Of a DNA stretch of 64,000 nt, positions 35,312-48,359 are shown in pieces. The notes under the pieces are model-generated. The model was given only the letters and a program-made list of their open reading frames with translations. It was not told where the DNA came from and made no database searches. A program made the position numbers and the translations under genes. This DNA is from Sulfurimonas sp. HSL1-2 (GTDB lineage Bacteria; Campylobacterota; Campylobacteria; Campylobacterales; Sulfurimonadaceae): the NCBI RefSeq assembly GCF_039645565.1, contig NZ_CP147914.1, forward strand, positions 2,415,573 to 2,479,572, in the 5' to 3' direction. Position 1 is the stretch's first letter. Each line of letters begins with the position of its first letter.

Positions 35312-36271
35312 ATGAATCCCTTCGCGAACGCCCTTCTCTGGGCTTTTCTGTCCCTGACGCTGCTCTCAAGCACCGCCGCATCGGAAACGGCTATCCAACA
35401 GGATATCCGTATCTTTACCGTCAACAACCCTGCAGGCAAAATTACCGGTGCCACCATAGAAAAAGCCTTTGAAACGGCCGGTTTCCTGATCGACGGCAAC
35501 AATGACATGAACAAGCCCTTCCAGGCCCGGTTCGGTGCAACGCACTTTCCGGTCTACCGTCTCGCCACTATCCATGATCCCGACCTCTCCGCCAAACTGA
35601 TTGCCGTTAATCCGCTGATGGGGCTGCTGACACCCCTCTCCATGTCCATCTGGCAAGACCTCGAGGGCAATATGAACGTTTCCATTCTTTCCCTCCGCGG
35701 TCTTTCGCGTATGACACGGATCCCGATGAACAATCCCGATCTCATCGCCCTGGCGGACAAAATGGGCAATGCGTTAACCACAGCACTCCCCAGCGGCCAT
35801 TTCAAGCCCCTGGCCTACCAGAAGGTTGCGGATGCTTCCATGCCGCTTTCCGTCACGTTCCAGGCCACGTTTGAGGCGCCGAAAGACGGCACCGTCCTCG
35901 ATGCCAAAGATGATTTTGAAGCGGAATTCGAAGCGGAGATGGAGCCGATAGGCTTTCTCTTTCCAGGTTTTATCGACGTCAACGAGGAACTCCAGGAGCG
36001 CGGAAATGACGGTTTTGACTTTTACGACACCTATTCCGTCTGTAAACTCGACGTCATCTTTCCCATCCACAAAGTGCATCCGGAAGTCGGAGCCTTCGCA
36101 CCCTGTACCTTCTTTCTTTACAAACAAAAAAACGACAGCGTTGTCCACATGGGCTTCCCGTCCGTACAAAACTGGATTGCATCCACGGACATCGCCGACA
36201 AGTCCTCACTCGACCCTCTGATCAAAGCGGAGAATCTTTTTATCGACACCGTCAACGGTATCACGGAATAG
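35312..36271 (+). CDS. Secreted DUF302-domain protein
   Basis: A 319-residue protein with an N-terminal signal (LLWAFLSLTLLSSTAAS). The C-terminal part (YSVCKLDVIFPIHKVHPEV, then FAPCTFFLYKQKNDS) is DUF302-like, and the N-terminal part resembles a second, diverged copy. The role is unknown; DUF302 proteins are frequent in sulfur-oxidising Campylobacterota. The start has AAAGGAG upstream. Its place downstream of sox genes suggests a periplasmic accessory role. Confidence 0.7.
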   Translation: MNPFANALLWAFLSLTLLSSTAASETAIQQDIRIFTVNNPAGKITGATIEKAFETAGFLIDGNNDMNKPFQARFGATHFPVYRLATIHDPDLSAKLIAVNPLMGLLTPLSMSIWQDLEGNMNVSILSLRGLSRMTRIPMNNPDLIALADKMGNALTTALPSGHFKPLAYQKVADASMPLSVTFQATFEAPKDGTVLDAKDDFEAEFEAEMEPIGFLFPGFIDVNEELQERGNDGFDFYDTYSVCKLDVIFPIHKVHPEVGAFAPCTFFLYKQKNDSVVHMGFPSVQNWIASTDIADKSSLDPLIKAENLFIDTVNGITE

Positions 36272-36276
36272 CATTC

Positions 36277-36295
36277 GGTACGGCATTGCCGTACC
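36277..36295. repeat. Perfect hairpin GGTACGGC-ATT-GCCGTACC
   Basis: 8-bp inverted repeat directly after the stop of the DUF302 gene. No T tract follows, so it may be a processing or stability hairpin rather than an intrinsic terminator. The convergent gene ends at 36444, and the rest of the spacer shows nothing clear. Confidence 0.5.
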
Positions 36296-36443
36296 GGTCC
36301 AGCATCCTTCTCAACTCTCGCAGCCGCTCAGGTACAGCGCTATGTAAAATGGCATAAAATCAGTAAACAGTATCGGTCCAAACGGGAAAGTCTTGTATGA
36401 AGCTGTAAGGATAATGAAGCCATACAGCCAAATGGCTGCATGG

Positions 36444-37265
36444 TTATTTGAAAGGGGTTGAAAGCTCTTTTTCGATGGCACCGGGCGTATTGACGATACG
36501 CATAAACTCACCCATCGTCAGCATCGGATAGCTGATCGCGATGTAGTATTTTGCCGCCAGGGCCGTCGCTTTACCCTCTTCGACAAGGATCGTATAGGGC
36601 AGGATCTCGGCGTTCTGCCGACCAATCGTCTCGACGAATGCCTTTGTGTCGTCGCTGAGGGCAAAACCTACAAGTGTCTTTCCCTCCCCCATGGAAAGCT
36701 TGAAGACGATATTTTTCCCGCCGTTGTAAGCGTCGAGTTTGGAGAGCAGTGCCGCCGTATCATCCTCGGCCAATTCGTAAACGTCCTCGTAATAGGGCAT
36801 ACCTATCATAAAGTGGTACCCCTCCAGTTTGTCGAAGGCGAAAGTGTCTTCCGAAACGCTCATCGTACCCAAAGCATTTGCCAGGGACTTCGTCAGCTGC
36901 TCGGCAAGGACGGGGTCATAATCTTTTTGTAAAAAAGCTTTACCGAAGTAGACCGGGTTTGTCACGGCGATGCGCTGATGCTCGCCGTCGACAAGTATCC
37001 GGAGGATCGCACCGAAACCGCGCCCGGGTTTCCCGGCAGCCGTCTGAAGCGCACTGTTCGTGATGATGAGCGTCTCGCTCTTTTCCGTAGCTGCATAGTG
37101 TCCGATGATTTCGAAACCGGCACTTTTGAGTCTGCTCTCCGCTTCTGACGGATCCAGATAGGCAGCATAATAGTACGCATTGACATCTCCGCCTGCCGGT
37201 TCTGTAGCGGCAGCGCCGTTCAACGCCAAAAACATCAATGCGAAATAGATCATTACTTTTTTCAT
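36444..37265 (-). CDS. Secreted DUF302-like hypothetical protein
   Basis: A 273-residue secreted protein (signal MKKVMIYFALMFLALNGAAA). The stretch YLDPSEAESRLKSAGFEIIG and the FEYIG-like middle resemble the N-terminal half of the DUF302 protein encoded at 35312-36271, which faces it. The relation is tentative. The ATG at 37265 has AGGAG upstream on the minus strand; the frame continues to 37289, which adds eight polar residues. The function is unknown. Confidence 0.62.
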   Translation of the reverse strand: MKKVMIYFALMFLALNGAAATEPAGGDVNAYYYAAYLDPSEAESRLKSAGFEIIGHYAATEKSETLIITNSALQTAAGKPGRGFGAILRILVDGEHQRIAVTNPVYFGKAFLQKDYDPVLAEQLTKSLANALGTMSVSEDTFAFDKLEGYHFMIGMPYYEDVYELAEDDTAALLSKLDAYNGGKNIVFKLSMGEGKTLVGFALSDDTKAFVETIGRQNAEILPYTILVEEGKATALAAKYYIAISYPMLTMGEFMRIVNTPGAIEKELSTPFK

Positions 37266-37443
37266 TGTTTCTCCTTTTTCAATCGACAAACCTCATGCGC
37301 ATTTGAGTTATTGTCTTTTCTTCCATCCGTATAGAACAAAAAATTCGGCACGGCAATATTGCATTGCTGCCGTTCTATGTCATAGCATCAAGATTGTCAG
37401 GGTCCCGCCCGGAGGCGGAAAAGTAAGCAGAAGATTTGCTTGA

Positions 37444-38652
37444 TTAGAAGTCGTAAGTCAGCTGGAATGTGGCGCCGAGCTGTGAGTGTGTCACTTCGTT
37501 GCTCGGTCCTGTCATCATACCGTCAAGTGCGGATGTATCGAATGAAACCTTCGTTTTCATTGCATAGCCGACCGCCAGGTCCACGGAAAGCTGGTCTGTC
37601 AACGGTGCAGAAGCACCGGCAGTAATATGGTTTTCTACGACTGCCGGGAAACCAAGCAGGTTGAAGACGTTGATTGCGGCACCTTCGAGTGTCGTACCGT
37701 CCGCCTCTTCGATCGGCTGTGCACCGTGGTTGAAACCGGCACGAAGGGCATACCCGTCTACCTCGAACTGGTACCCGACAGCATAAACATCCGTGTTTTT
37801 CCAGTTGAACTGTTTATACCCTTTCGCATCGCCCCATTTCACCTGCTTGTAGTCAAAAGCAATTGTGTTGTTGCGGGTCAACTTGAAAGAGAAACCGGCA
37901 CCAATTTCGGCCGGCTGCGTCAATTCATCCCCAAACGGGGCAGGCAGTATGCCCAGACCCGCGAAAGGCCCTGTTGCACCAGAAATCTGGCCCCGGTACT
38001 TCATCGGAATTTCAGCACGGTAAACGGCACCGACAGTCAAGGCTCCTACAGTATACGCGAGACCGGCGTTCCATGTCAGTTTCAGATCCTGCGCAAGGCC
38101 TTCACCGACAGTCGTTCCCATCGCATTGTAATTAATGTCCAACGCCCCGTATTGGACGATCGGTGTAAACCCGATGCTGAACCCGTTCATTTCATAAGCG
38201 AGCGGCACACCCAGCTGCATGAGCTGGAGCGCAGTGACCATATTCATAGTGCTTTGAGTATTCTCTCTGCGGTAATCCGTACCCATACCGGCAGTCCCCC
38301 AAATACCGATACCCCAGAAGAAGTGGTCACCGACCTTATTCCCTACTGAAACTTCAGGGATGACATTCAGATCCGCGGCGCTATCCTGTTTACCGTTACC
38401 GTCTTTGGCATCGTATTTGACATTCGGTGCGAAAAGCGTACCGCCGAATGAAATCTGAGTCCCCTTGACAGAACTCAACAACGCGGGGTTGTTAATCCCC
38501 GATTCGGCACCGAACGGCATCCCGATACTCACACCGCCCATCGCGCGTGATTTGGCACCCAGTCCGATCAGGTGGTCGCCGTTTGTTGCAAATGCGGATG
38601 TCGTTCCAAATGCCAATGCCGCAGCCACAGCCAATTTAATTGTACGTGTCAT
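37444..38652 (-). CDS. Outer-membrane transport protein, OmpP1/FadL/TodX family
   Basis: A 402-residue outer-membrane barrel with a signal peptide (RTIKLAVAAALAFGTTSAFA) and the FadL signature at the mature N-terminus (NGDHLIGLGAKSRAMGGVSI). The C-terminus ends with an aromatic-rich strand (GATFQLTYDF). Such proteins pass hydrophobic compounds. In sulfur oxidisers they have been proposed to take up elemental sulfur or polysulfide, which fits its place beside sox genes but is inference. The start has TAGGAG upstream on the minus strand. Confidence 0.88.
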   Translation of the reverse strand: MTRTIKLAVAAALAFGTTSAFATNGDHLIGLGAKSRAMGGVSIGMPFGAESGINNPALLSSVKGTQISFGGTLFAPNVKYDAKDGNGKQDSAADLNVIPEVSVGNKVGDHFFWGIGIWGTAGMGTDYRRENTQSTMNMVTALQLMQLGVPLAYEMNGFSIGFTPIVQYGALDINYNAMGTTVGEGLAQDLKLTWNAGLAYTVGALTVGAVYRAEIPMKYRGQISGATGPFAGLGILPAPFGDELTQPAEIGAGFSFKLTRNNTIAFDYKQVKWGDAKGYKQFNWKNTDVYAVGYQFEVDGYALRAGFNHGAQPIEEADGTTLEGAAINVFNLLGFPAVVENHITAGASAPLTDQLSVDLAVGYAMKTKVSFDTSALDGMMTGPSNEVTHSQLGATFQLTYDF

Positions 38653-39398
38653 TTATACTCCTACGAACACAGTAATTCGACAGAAAGCCTGTGCTTTCAA
38701 CTCGGATCATTATAGATAGGCAAAAATAAATTGAATCTGAATAGAAAAAATGAAATATCACAGGATCTTATCATTATTTTAAGCAGTTTGATGAAATGGA
38801 AGAAAATAAAAGATATTTATATATAAATCTTATTGAAATGGCCGTTTTTACCCCTAAATACAGTTATTTACGGCCATTTCCGTTTTTGATACAAAAGAGA
38901 GATTTTTTTGAGAATTTTATCATAATGTTACGTTTGGAAACAGTTTTTTTTACGTTTCTTGTTATTTCTTACATGTATTATTAATATTTCTACGTTCATT
39001 ACCCTACAACATCCAGCAAATACATGTGTTCAATAGTACATTAGAATTGCATGTACAATGAAGGAATGCATATATAAGACGAAGGAATAGATACAGGATC
39101 ATATATGCCGTATAATCATATGTTTTAGTGCCTCATATATACATTCTACCACCTAAACATTTGATGCTCTTCGGGCTTCTAAAAGCGTTTAAAATTGCAT
39201 ACAAGACATTGTGAAAAGCCACTTTTATTTCATAGGAATACGTAACGCACATTATTCTAAGCACAGGAATAAGATGTGACTAAAGAGAAACAGAGATCTG
39301 GAGTAGAGGCAGTAATAAGGTCATTTGGTTGATATATTGTTTTTGTTTGTAAGTAAGAATGTCAGGATTGTTTTAATAAGTAGAGGGGTAAATCCGAG
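38653..39398. other. AT-rich spacer between the FadL-type gene and 5S rRNA
   Basis: About 750 bases without a gene that I can support. Apart from the FadL-type promoter there are several TATAAT-like boxes (for example near 39115) and no open frame with a ribosome site. A 62-codon frame at 38796-38984 is AT-driven and unlikely. I see no clear terminator for the rRNA operon here. Confidence 0.5.
38683..38714 (-). promoter_or_regulatory. Promoter and 5' hairpin of the FadL-type gene
   Basis: On the minus strand TATAAT lies at 38714-38709. The transcript would begin near 38702 and almost immediately form a hairpin (GAAAGC-ACAG-GCTTTC, 38698-38683). A hairpin at the very 5' end of a leader typically protects an mRNA from decay. 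The leader then runs about 30 bases to the start. Confidence 0.5.
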
Positions 39399-39516
39399 AA
39401 CCAGGCGGCGACCTACGTTCCCAACCCTGCAAGGGTCAGTATTATCAGCGATGAGAGGCTTAGCTTCCGGGTTCGGAATGGGGCCGGGCGTTTCCCTCTC
39501 TCTATAGCCACCTGGA
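39399..39516 (-). rRNA. rrf: 5S ribosomal RNA
   Basis: Read on the minus strand, it begins CCAGGTGGCTATAG, carries CCCATTCCGAACCCGGAAG in loop B/helix III as in all bacterial 5S, and ends GTCGCCGCCTGGTTC. The terminal stem pairs CCAGG with CCTGG. Ends are set by this stem and are good to a few bases. It is the last gene of the operon. Confidence 0.93.
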
Positions 39517-39645
39517 CAATCGGATCGAAAAGCTCCGGTGAGCTCTTGGATCCGACTGCGTGTCGGTATTATGTATGTTTTATGCCAAGTGTTAGCATAA
39601 AATATGATTGTTAAAGTCAACGGTTGCAACTACGGCTATTACAGC

Positions 39646-39667
39646 TCATACTGAGTAAGGCAGTAAG
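39646..39667 (-). other. 23S rRNA processing stem, 3' arm
   Basis: 22-base sequence complementary (one mismatch) to 42557-42578 just before the 23S 5' end. Together they form the precursor stem that RNase III would cut. A second pair, GTTAAAGTCAAC near 39609-39621 with GTTGACTTTAAC near 42639-42651, may extend it. Confidence 0.65.
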
Positions 39668-39680
39668 ACACTAATTTTAG

Positions 39681-42546
<2,866 letters not shown>

Positions 42547-42556
42547 CTAATTAGCG

Positions 42557-42578
42557 CTTACTGCCTTACTCAATATGA
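42557..42578 (-). other. 23S rRNA processing stem, 5' arm
   Basis: Partner of the 39646-39667 arm, with 21 of 22 bases complementary. It lies about 11 bases upstream of the predicted 23S 5' end. Confidence 0.65.
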
Positions 42579-42735
42579 ATAAGACTGTAATATTTAATTG
42601 TAGTTGCAATACTTACGAAGTAATCTTCATAAATATTTGTTGACTTTAACAATGATAATTCAATGAACGTTTTAGACTCTTATACACTAAGAAGTCTAAT
42701 ATCAGTACTTCTAAAAGTACTCGTATTAGGCTTCG

Positions 42736-42811
42736 TGGTGGAGAATAGCGGGATCGAACCGCTGACCTCCTGCGTGCAAAGCAGGCGCTCTCCCAGCTGA
42801 GCTAATTCCCC
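42736..42811 (-). tRNA. tRNA-Ala (TGC)
   Basis: 76 bases including an encoded CCA end. Acceptor stem GGGGAAT pairs with ATTCTCC (one G-T). The anticodon loop is CTTTGCACG with anticodon TGC. It lies in the 16S-23S spacer, as expected. Confidence 0.96.
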
Positions 42812-42823
42812 ACATAGTGATCC

Positions 42824-42900
42824 TGGTGGGCCTAGGAGGACTTGAACCTCCGACCTCACCCTTATCAGGGGTGCACTCTAACCAGCTGAGCTATAGGCCC
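42824..42900 (-). tRNA. tRNA-Ile (GAT)
   Basis: 77 bases including an encoded CCA. Acceptor GGGCCTA pairs with TAGGCCC. The anticodon stem-loop CCCCTGATAAGGGG carries anticodon GAT. It lies 12 bases upstream of tRNA-Ala within the rRNA spacer. Confidence 0.96.
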
Positions 42901-42931
42901 CTTCTCGGCATTTCTAATTCAATAGAACACA

Positions 42932-42952
42932 GATCACTGAAAACTAAGCAAG
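42932..42952 (-). other. 16S rRNA processing stem, 3' arm
   Basis: The 21-base GATCACTGAAAACTAAGCAAG is complementary (20 of 21) to 44681-44701 upstream of 16S. It forms the RNase III stem of the 16S precursor. Confidence 0.7.
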
Positions 42953-43027
42953 CAAGCGGACAGACACAATCTGAAATGTGAGATTTTCTCTTCGGGCCAC
43001 CAAACGAATGGTGCCCGGTTACTCTAG

Positions 43028-44530
<1,503 letters not shown>

Positions 44531-44680
44531 TGAAAAGACACTTCATAAATGAAGCGATTACTGATCCAGCCCAAGATATAAAATCATTGGCTGTATAGTG
44601 TCTATACTTAGTTTCCCAAGTAATAGACGGTTATTGTGTCTTATCTAAGTAAGACTTCCAGACCTTGTCTGTCCATCCCA

Positions 44681-44701
44681 CTTGCTTAGTTTTCAATGAT
44701 C
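44681..44701 (-). other. 16S rRNA processing stem, 5' arm
   Basis: Partner of 42932-42952, located about 150 bases upstream of the 16S 5' end in the transcribed leader. Confidence 0.7.
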
Positions 44702-44779
44702 TCAAACTTTCGCGATCTTCAACCCGAAGTCCCGCTAGATAGGCCTCTTTTCGATGCCTCTCATCGTTTGTGGACGGGA

Positions 44780-44808
44780 ATTATAGGGGATTTCAAAAGC
44801 AATGTCAA
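44780..44808 (-). promoter_or_regulatory. rRNA operon promoter, consensus sigma-70 type
   Basis: On the minus strand TTGACA (44808-44803) and TATAAT (44785-44780) are separated by exactly 17 bases. This is a perfect consensus promoter in a genome where most promoters lack a -35 box. The start would be near 44773, giving a leader of about 240 bases before 16S. Confidence 0.85.
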
Positions 44809-45018
44809 GAGGTTTTTGAGAGGAATTGCAAAATATGTCAAATTTCTTTTTTTTGACCCTTTTTCACCCCATTTTTGTTACGAAAATATACACAAGTGGA
44901 AGTGTCGCCAGCAATAAGAACTATTTTCACGCCAAACCCTCTGAATTTATTTACTATCTGTTTGACATGGACCTTGTATAGTTCAGAAATCAAACTCCAA
45001 TATATAGAGGTATAGACT

Positions 45019-45720
45019 ATGGGACTTTATGATAGAGAATATGCACGCGGCAGGGCAGCGGATCACTACGCAGCCAACCGCAGTGAAACACAGATCGTTT
45101 CCTTTGTAAAAGAGACCTACAAACTGTTTGCCGCTTCCCTGATGGCTGCGGCTGTCGGTTCGTACGTGGGGATTCCTATCGCCGGGACCCTTCAGGCGAT
45201 GCACTGGCCGCTCTTTTTCCTGGTCATCGGTCTGCTGATCGGCCTGCACTTTGCCAAGCACAAGCAGGGGCTCAACCTGATCCTGCTTTTCGCATTCACG
45301 TTTGCAACCGGTATGATGATCGCACCGCTGCTCTCCGTCATCCTCGGTATGTCCGGCGGGGCGACCATTGTCGGTAACGCTTTTGCAATGACATCAGTCA
45401 TCTTCGGCGCCATGAGCTTCTACGCCATCCGTACGACGAAAGACTTCACCTCTTTCGGCAAGCCCCTCTTTATCGCCCTTCTGGTGATCATCGGCTTCTC
45501 GATCGTCAATATCTTCCTCGGAAGCCCGCTGATGGCCGTCATTATCTCCGCCGCAGCGGTTTTCCTGTTCAGCATCTTTGTCGTTTACGACACGCAGGCG
45601 ATCATGCGCGGGGTGTTTGAAACACCGATCGAGGGCGCCGTTGCCCTCTACCTCGACTTCTTCAATATCTTCGTCAACCTGCTCCAGCTCCTGGGCATCT
45701 TCGGTGGCAACGAAGACTGA
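45019..45720 (+). CDS. Bax inhibitor-1/YccA family membrane protein
   Basis: A 233-residue protein with seven hydrophobic segments, as in the BI-1/YccA/TMBIM family. In E. coli YccA modulates FtsH protease; other members are pH-sensitive calcium leak channels. A charged N-terminus (DREYARGRAADHYAANRSET) precedes the first segment. FVVYDTQAIM and GAVALYLDFFNIFVNLLQLL near the C-terminus are typical. The start has AGAGG upstream. It overlaps the next gene by 17 bases. Confidence 0.9.
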   Translation: MGLYDREYARGRAADHYAANRSETQIVSFVKETYKLFAASLMAAAVGSYVGIPIAGTLQAMHWPLFFLVIGLLIGLHFAKHKQGLNLILLFAFTFATGMMIAPLLSVILGMSGGATIVGNAFAMTSVIFGAMSFYAIRTTKDFTSFGKPLFIALLVIIGFSIVNIFLGSPLMAVIISAAAVFLFSIFVVYDTQAIMRGVFETPIEGAVALYLDFFNIFVNLLQLLGIFGGNED

Positions 45721-46120
45721 CGCTCTTTCACCCGATCTCTTTCGGGTGATCGACGCCAACCTGAACCGCCTCAAAGAGGGCATCCGCGTCATCGAGGATA
45801 TCGCCCGCTATCTCCAAAACGACAAAACAACCGCTTCCAGTCTCAAAGCCCTTCGCCACCGCAGCAGAATAAACGATCTGCAAAACCTGCTCTCTTCCCG
45901 GGACAGCGTCAATGACGTGCTGCGTCCGACGGTAGAGAGCGAATTGAACCGTTCCTCGATTGAGAGCATCCTCATCGCCAACTACAAACGGGCCCAGGAG
46001 TCGTCACGGGTATTGGAGGAGATGTATAAGATCGTCGACCCTGCCCTCTCTGAAACATTCAAGCAGATCCGCTACGAGCTCTATACACTGGAAAAAGAGC
46101 ACCTGCTCAGTTCTGAATAA
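45704..46120 (+). CDS. Small ThiD2-like/thiamine-phosphate-synthase N-domain protein
   Basis: About 138 residues, all helical. The stretch FRVIDANLNRLKEGIRVIED and the later SRVLEEMYKIVDP match the N-terminal accessory (ThiD2-type) domain that precedes ThiE barrels in some bacteria. The ThiE barrel itself is absent, so this is a stand-alone domain, often labelled thiamine-phosphate pyrophosphorylase in Campylobacterota. The role is not established. The start is probably GTG at 45704 inside the BI-1 gene. The longer frame upstream is BI-1 sequence in another frame. Confidence 0.65.
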   Translation: MATKTDALSPDLFRVIDANLNRLKEGIRVIEDIARYLQNDKTTASSLKALRHRSRINDLQNLLSSRDSVNDVLRPTVESELNRSSIESILIANYKRAQESSRVLEEMYKIVDPALSETFKQIRYELYTLEKEHLLSSE

Positions 46121-46790
46121 AGAGCACCTCGAACTCCAAGCGGTCTGACGGATAATTCTGCATCAGCTGTTTCGTCTCTTTATAGGTGAGGACATTGCGG
46201 TTCCCGCTGACCCCGCTGCGCTTGATATAACGGAACATGTCGCGTGTATTGTCAAAGGCGAGCGAGTAGCGGACCACTTCGCACGATGCATTGAAAAAAC
46301 GCTTTGCCAGCCGTTCCACTTCATCAGCACTCCGAAGTAGCGGTGGCAGCCCCGCCGTTTTGAACAGGGTTCCGAAGGTCCCTGCCGTGAAGATCGCAAG
46401 GGAGACCGGTGCATTCAGTGAACGGATCAATGCGAAGGTGTGCGCCAGGTCCGGCGACCACTGCAGGGCGGAGGCGGAAAAGACACGGTCGAAGTGTGCT
46501 GCTTTCAGCGAAGCGTAGAGCTTTGGATCGTCGAAGTCGCCCTGGAGACACATAATATGCTCCCCCTGGGGATGCAGCACCAGCATCCCTGGCGCAAAAT
46601 CAATGCCGACAAGTTGTTGATAAGGCCAATCGATACGTTCGGCGACAGCACCGCGCCCACAGCCGATATCAAGCAGATGCTGCGGTGCATCCTTTACTCC
46701 GGCGACCAGTCTTTGCGCCACCTTCTTCTGAATAACATTGTAGCTGCCGTAATGGTCGGCGTAACGGGAAAATTCGTTCTGAACGTTCAT
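46107..46790 (-). CDS. bioC: BioC-like SAM-dependent methyltransferase
   Basis: Predicted malonyl-ACP O-methyltransferase that starts pimelate synthesis for biotin. The 227-residue protein begins VQNEFSRYADHYGSYNVIQ, as BioC does, and has the SAM-binding motif LLDIGCGRGAVAERI followed by LVGIDFAPGML and FDRVFSASALQWSPD. I chose the ATG at 46790, which gives the BioC N-terminus; the frame continues upstream into znuB. It overlaps znuB by 4 bases and sits at the end of the znu operon, which is not an obvious functional link. Confidence 0.83.
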   Translation of the reverse strand: MNVQNEFSRYADHYGSYNVIQKKVAQRLVAGVKDAPQHLLDIGCGRGAVAERIDWPYQQLVGIDFAPGMLVLHPQGEHIMCLQGDFDDPKLYASLKAAHFDRVFSASALQWSPDLAHTFALIRSLNAPVSLAIFTAGTFGTLFKTAGLPPLLRSADEVERLAKRFFNASCEVVRYSLAFDNTRDMFRYIKRSGVSGNRNVLTYKETKQLMQNYPSDRLEFEVLFIQN

Positions 46791-47584
46791 CGGCGGTTGA
46801 TCAACAGGGAGATGACAAAGATCAGCAGTACGCACATGACGATGGTCGCGCCGCTGGGAAGTGCGAAGGCGTAGGAGAGCAGCATACCGGCGGTCACCGA
46901 AAAGAGGGCAAAAAGAACCGAAAGGCCGACCGTGACAGAGAAGCCCTGGCGGAAACGCAGGGCCGCGACGGTGGGGATAACCATCAAAGCACCGATCAGC
47001 AGGGTCCCGACGATGCGGATGGAGAGGGCGATGATGACTGCAACAATGCTCACTAGCATAAAGTTCAGCAGCGTCACCGGAATGCCGCCCGTTTTGGCAA
47101 CCTCCTCATCGAAGGCGATAAAGTAGAGCTCTTTATAGAAGTACCCCAACAGTGCCAGGGCCGGGACACCGACGGCGAAGATCGTCCAGACCTCTTCCCG
47201 CGAGACGGAGAGGATGGAGCCAAAGAGGTAGCTGAAAAGCGAGCTGTTGAATGCCCCCGCCAGGGAGACGATGATCACGGCCAGGGCAAGCGAACCCGAA
47301 AGGAAGATCGCCAGGACGGCATCGGAATAGAGGTGAAAAAAACTGCGCAGGTATTCGATGGTCCATGCACTGAGCAGTGCCGCCGCCACCGCCATCCAGA
47401 CCGGGTTGGTCTCGGTCAGGATCCCGACGGCGACCCCGACCAGCGCCGAATGCGCCAGGGTCTCCGTCAGCAGCGCGTAGCGGCGCAGGACGACGAAGGC
47501 CCCGCTGATAGAGGCCAGCAGCGCGATCATGATCCCGGCAAGAAACGCATTGACCATAAACTGGTATTGGAACAGTTCCAGCAT
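46787..47584 (-). CDS. znuB: Zinc ABC transporter permease
   Basis: Membrane subunit of a ZnuABC-type importer. The 265-residue protein has about eight hydrophobic segments and the ABC-3 family pattern: NAFLAGIMIALLASISGAFV at the start and GALMVIPTVAALRF near the C-terminus. It lies 13 bases downstream of znuC. Metal preference is inferred from the His-rich loop of ZnuA. A manganese transporter is the alternative. Confidence 0.92.
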   Translation of the reverse strand: MLELFQYQFMVNAFLAGIMIALLASISGAFVVLRRYALLTETLAHSALVGVAVGILTETNPVWMAVAAALLSAWTIEYLRSFFHLYSDAVLAIFLSGSLALAVIIVSLAGAFNSSLFSYLFGSILSVSREEVWTIFAVGVPALALLGYFYKELYFIAFDEEVAKTGGIPVTLLNFMLVSIVAVIIALSIRIVGTLLIGALMVIPTVAALRFRQGFSVTVGLSVLFALFSVTAGMLLSYAFALPSGATIVMCVLLIFVISLLINRR

Positions 47585-47597
47585 CGCCTACTCCTCG

Positions 47598-48359
47598 TCA
47601 GTGCCGGTGGTGCGCGCTGAGCAGGTGCGCATCAATGCCGTAGAGTTCGCTCATGCCCTCGCAGCTGAGCAGCGTCTTGGGGTCGTTGCAGGTTGAGAGC
47701 CGCTGGTTGACCGTAAAGACCCGCGCGATGTCGTCGGCGATGACACCGATGTCGTGGGTCACGAAAAGGATCGTCAAACGCTCGTCCCGGTTCAATTGGC
47801 GCAGCAGGGCGTAAAAACGCTGCTGCGAGGGCTGATCAACCCCGGTGTTCGGTTCATCGAGAATCAGCACCTTCGGCTCCGAAGCCAGCGCACGGGCGAT
47901 CATCACCCGCTGGCGCTGTCCGCCGGAGAGCTCGCCGATCAGCTTCCCCCGCAGGTCCGACACTTCCATCCGCTCCATGGCATGCTCGATATGGCGGCGG
48001 TCGTCATCGTGCCAGCGCTTGTCCCATCCGATCCCGGAGATGCGCCCCATGCTGACGACCTCTTCCACCGTACCGGGAAAGAGGCGGTCCGTCTGGGTCA
48101 CCTGCTGGGGAACATAGCCCACCTGTTTCCAGCGGCGGAACTGCTTTTGCGGTTCGCCGAAGAGCCGGATCGTTCCCTCGGAAGGTTTTTGCAGGCCCAG
48201 CAGCAGGCGGACCAGGGTCGTCTTCCCCCCGCCGTTGGGACCGATCACGGCGCAATACTCCCCCTGCAGTACCTTCAATGAAACGTCCGAGAGAATCGTC
48301 TGCCCGCCGACACTGTATCCCAGGTGTTCCACCTCGAACACGGCGGGCTCGAAGGTCAT
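47598..48359 (-). CDS. znuC: Zinc ABC transporter ATPase
   Basis: ATPase of the zinc importer, 253 residues from the ATG at 48359. It has Walker A (IGPNGGGKTTLVRL), signature LSGGQRQRVMIARAL, Walker B (VLILDEPNTGVD) and the switch histidine in LFVTHDIGV. The C-terminus is His-rich (LLSAHHRH). The start overlaps the znuA stop (ATGA). An in-frame ATG at 48365 is also possible. Confidence 0.94.
   Translation of the reverse strand: MTFEPAVFEVEHLGYSVGGQTILSDVSLKVLQGEYCAVIGPNGGGKTTLVRLLLGLQKPSEGTIRLFGEPQKQFRRWKQVGYVPQQVTQTDRLFPGTVEEVVSMGRISGIGWDKRWHDDDRRHIEHAMERMEVSDLRGKLIGELSGGQRQRVMIARALASEPKVLILDEPNTGVDQPSQQRFYALLRQLNRDERLTILFVTHDIGVIADDIARVFTVNQRLSTCNDPKTLLSCEGMSELYGIDAHLLSAHHRH

Larger units (their letters stand above)
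44531..45018. other. Leader and promoter region between 16S rRNA and the BI-1 gene
   Basis: Contains the 16S leader with its processing arm and the rRNA promoter. Beyond 44810 lies an AT-rich stretch with the start of the BI-1 transcription unit. A TTGACA near 44963 has no well-placed -10 partner. No gene is seen. Confidence 0.6.

Noticed and set aside
38796-38984. 62-codon frame in the AT-rich spacer before 5S rRNA
   Set aside because: There is no ribosome site and the composition follows the AT-rich DNA; no similarity is apparent.
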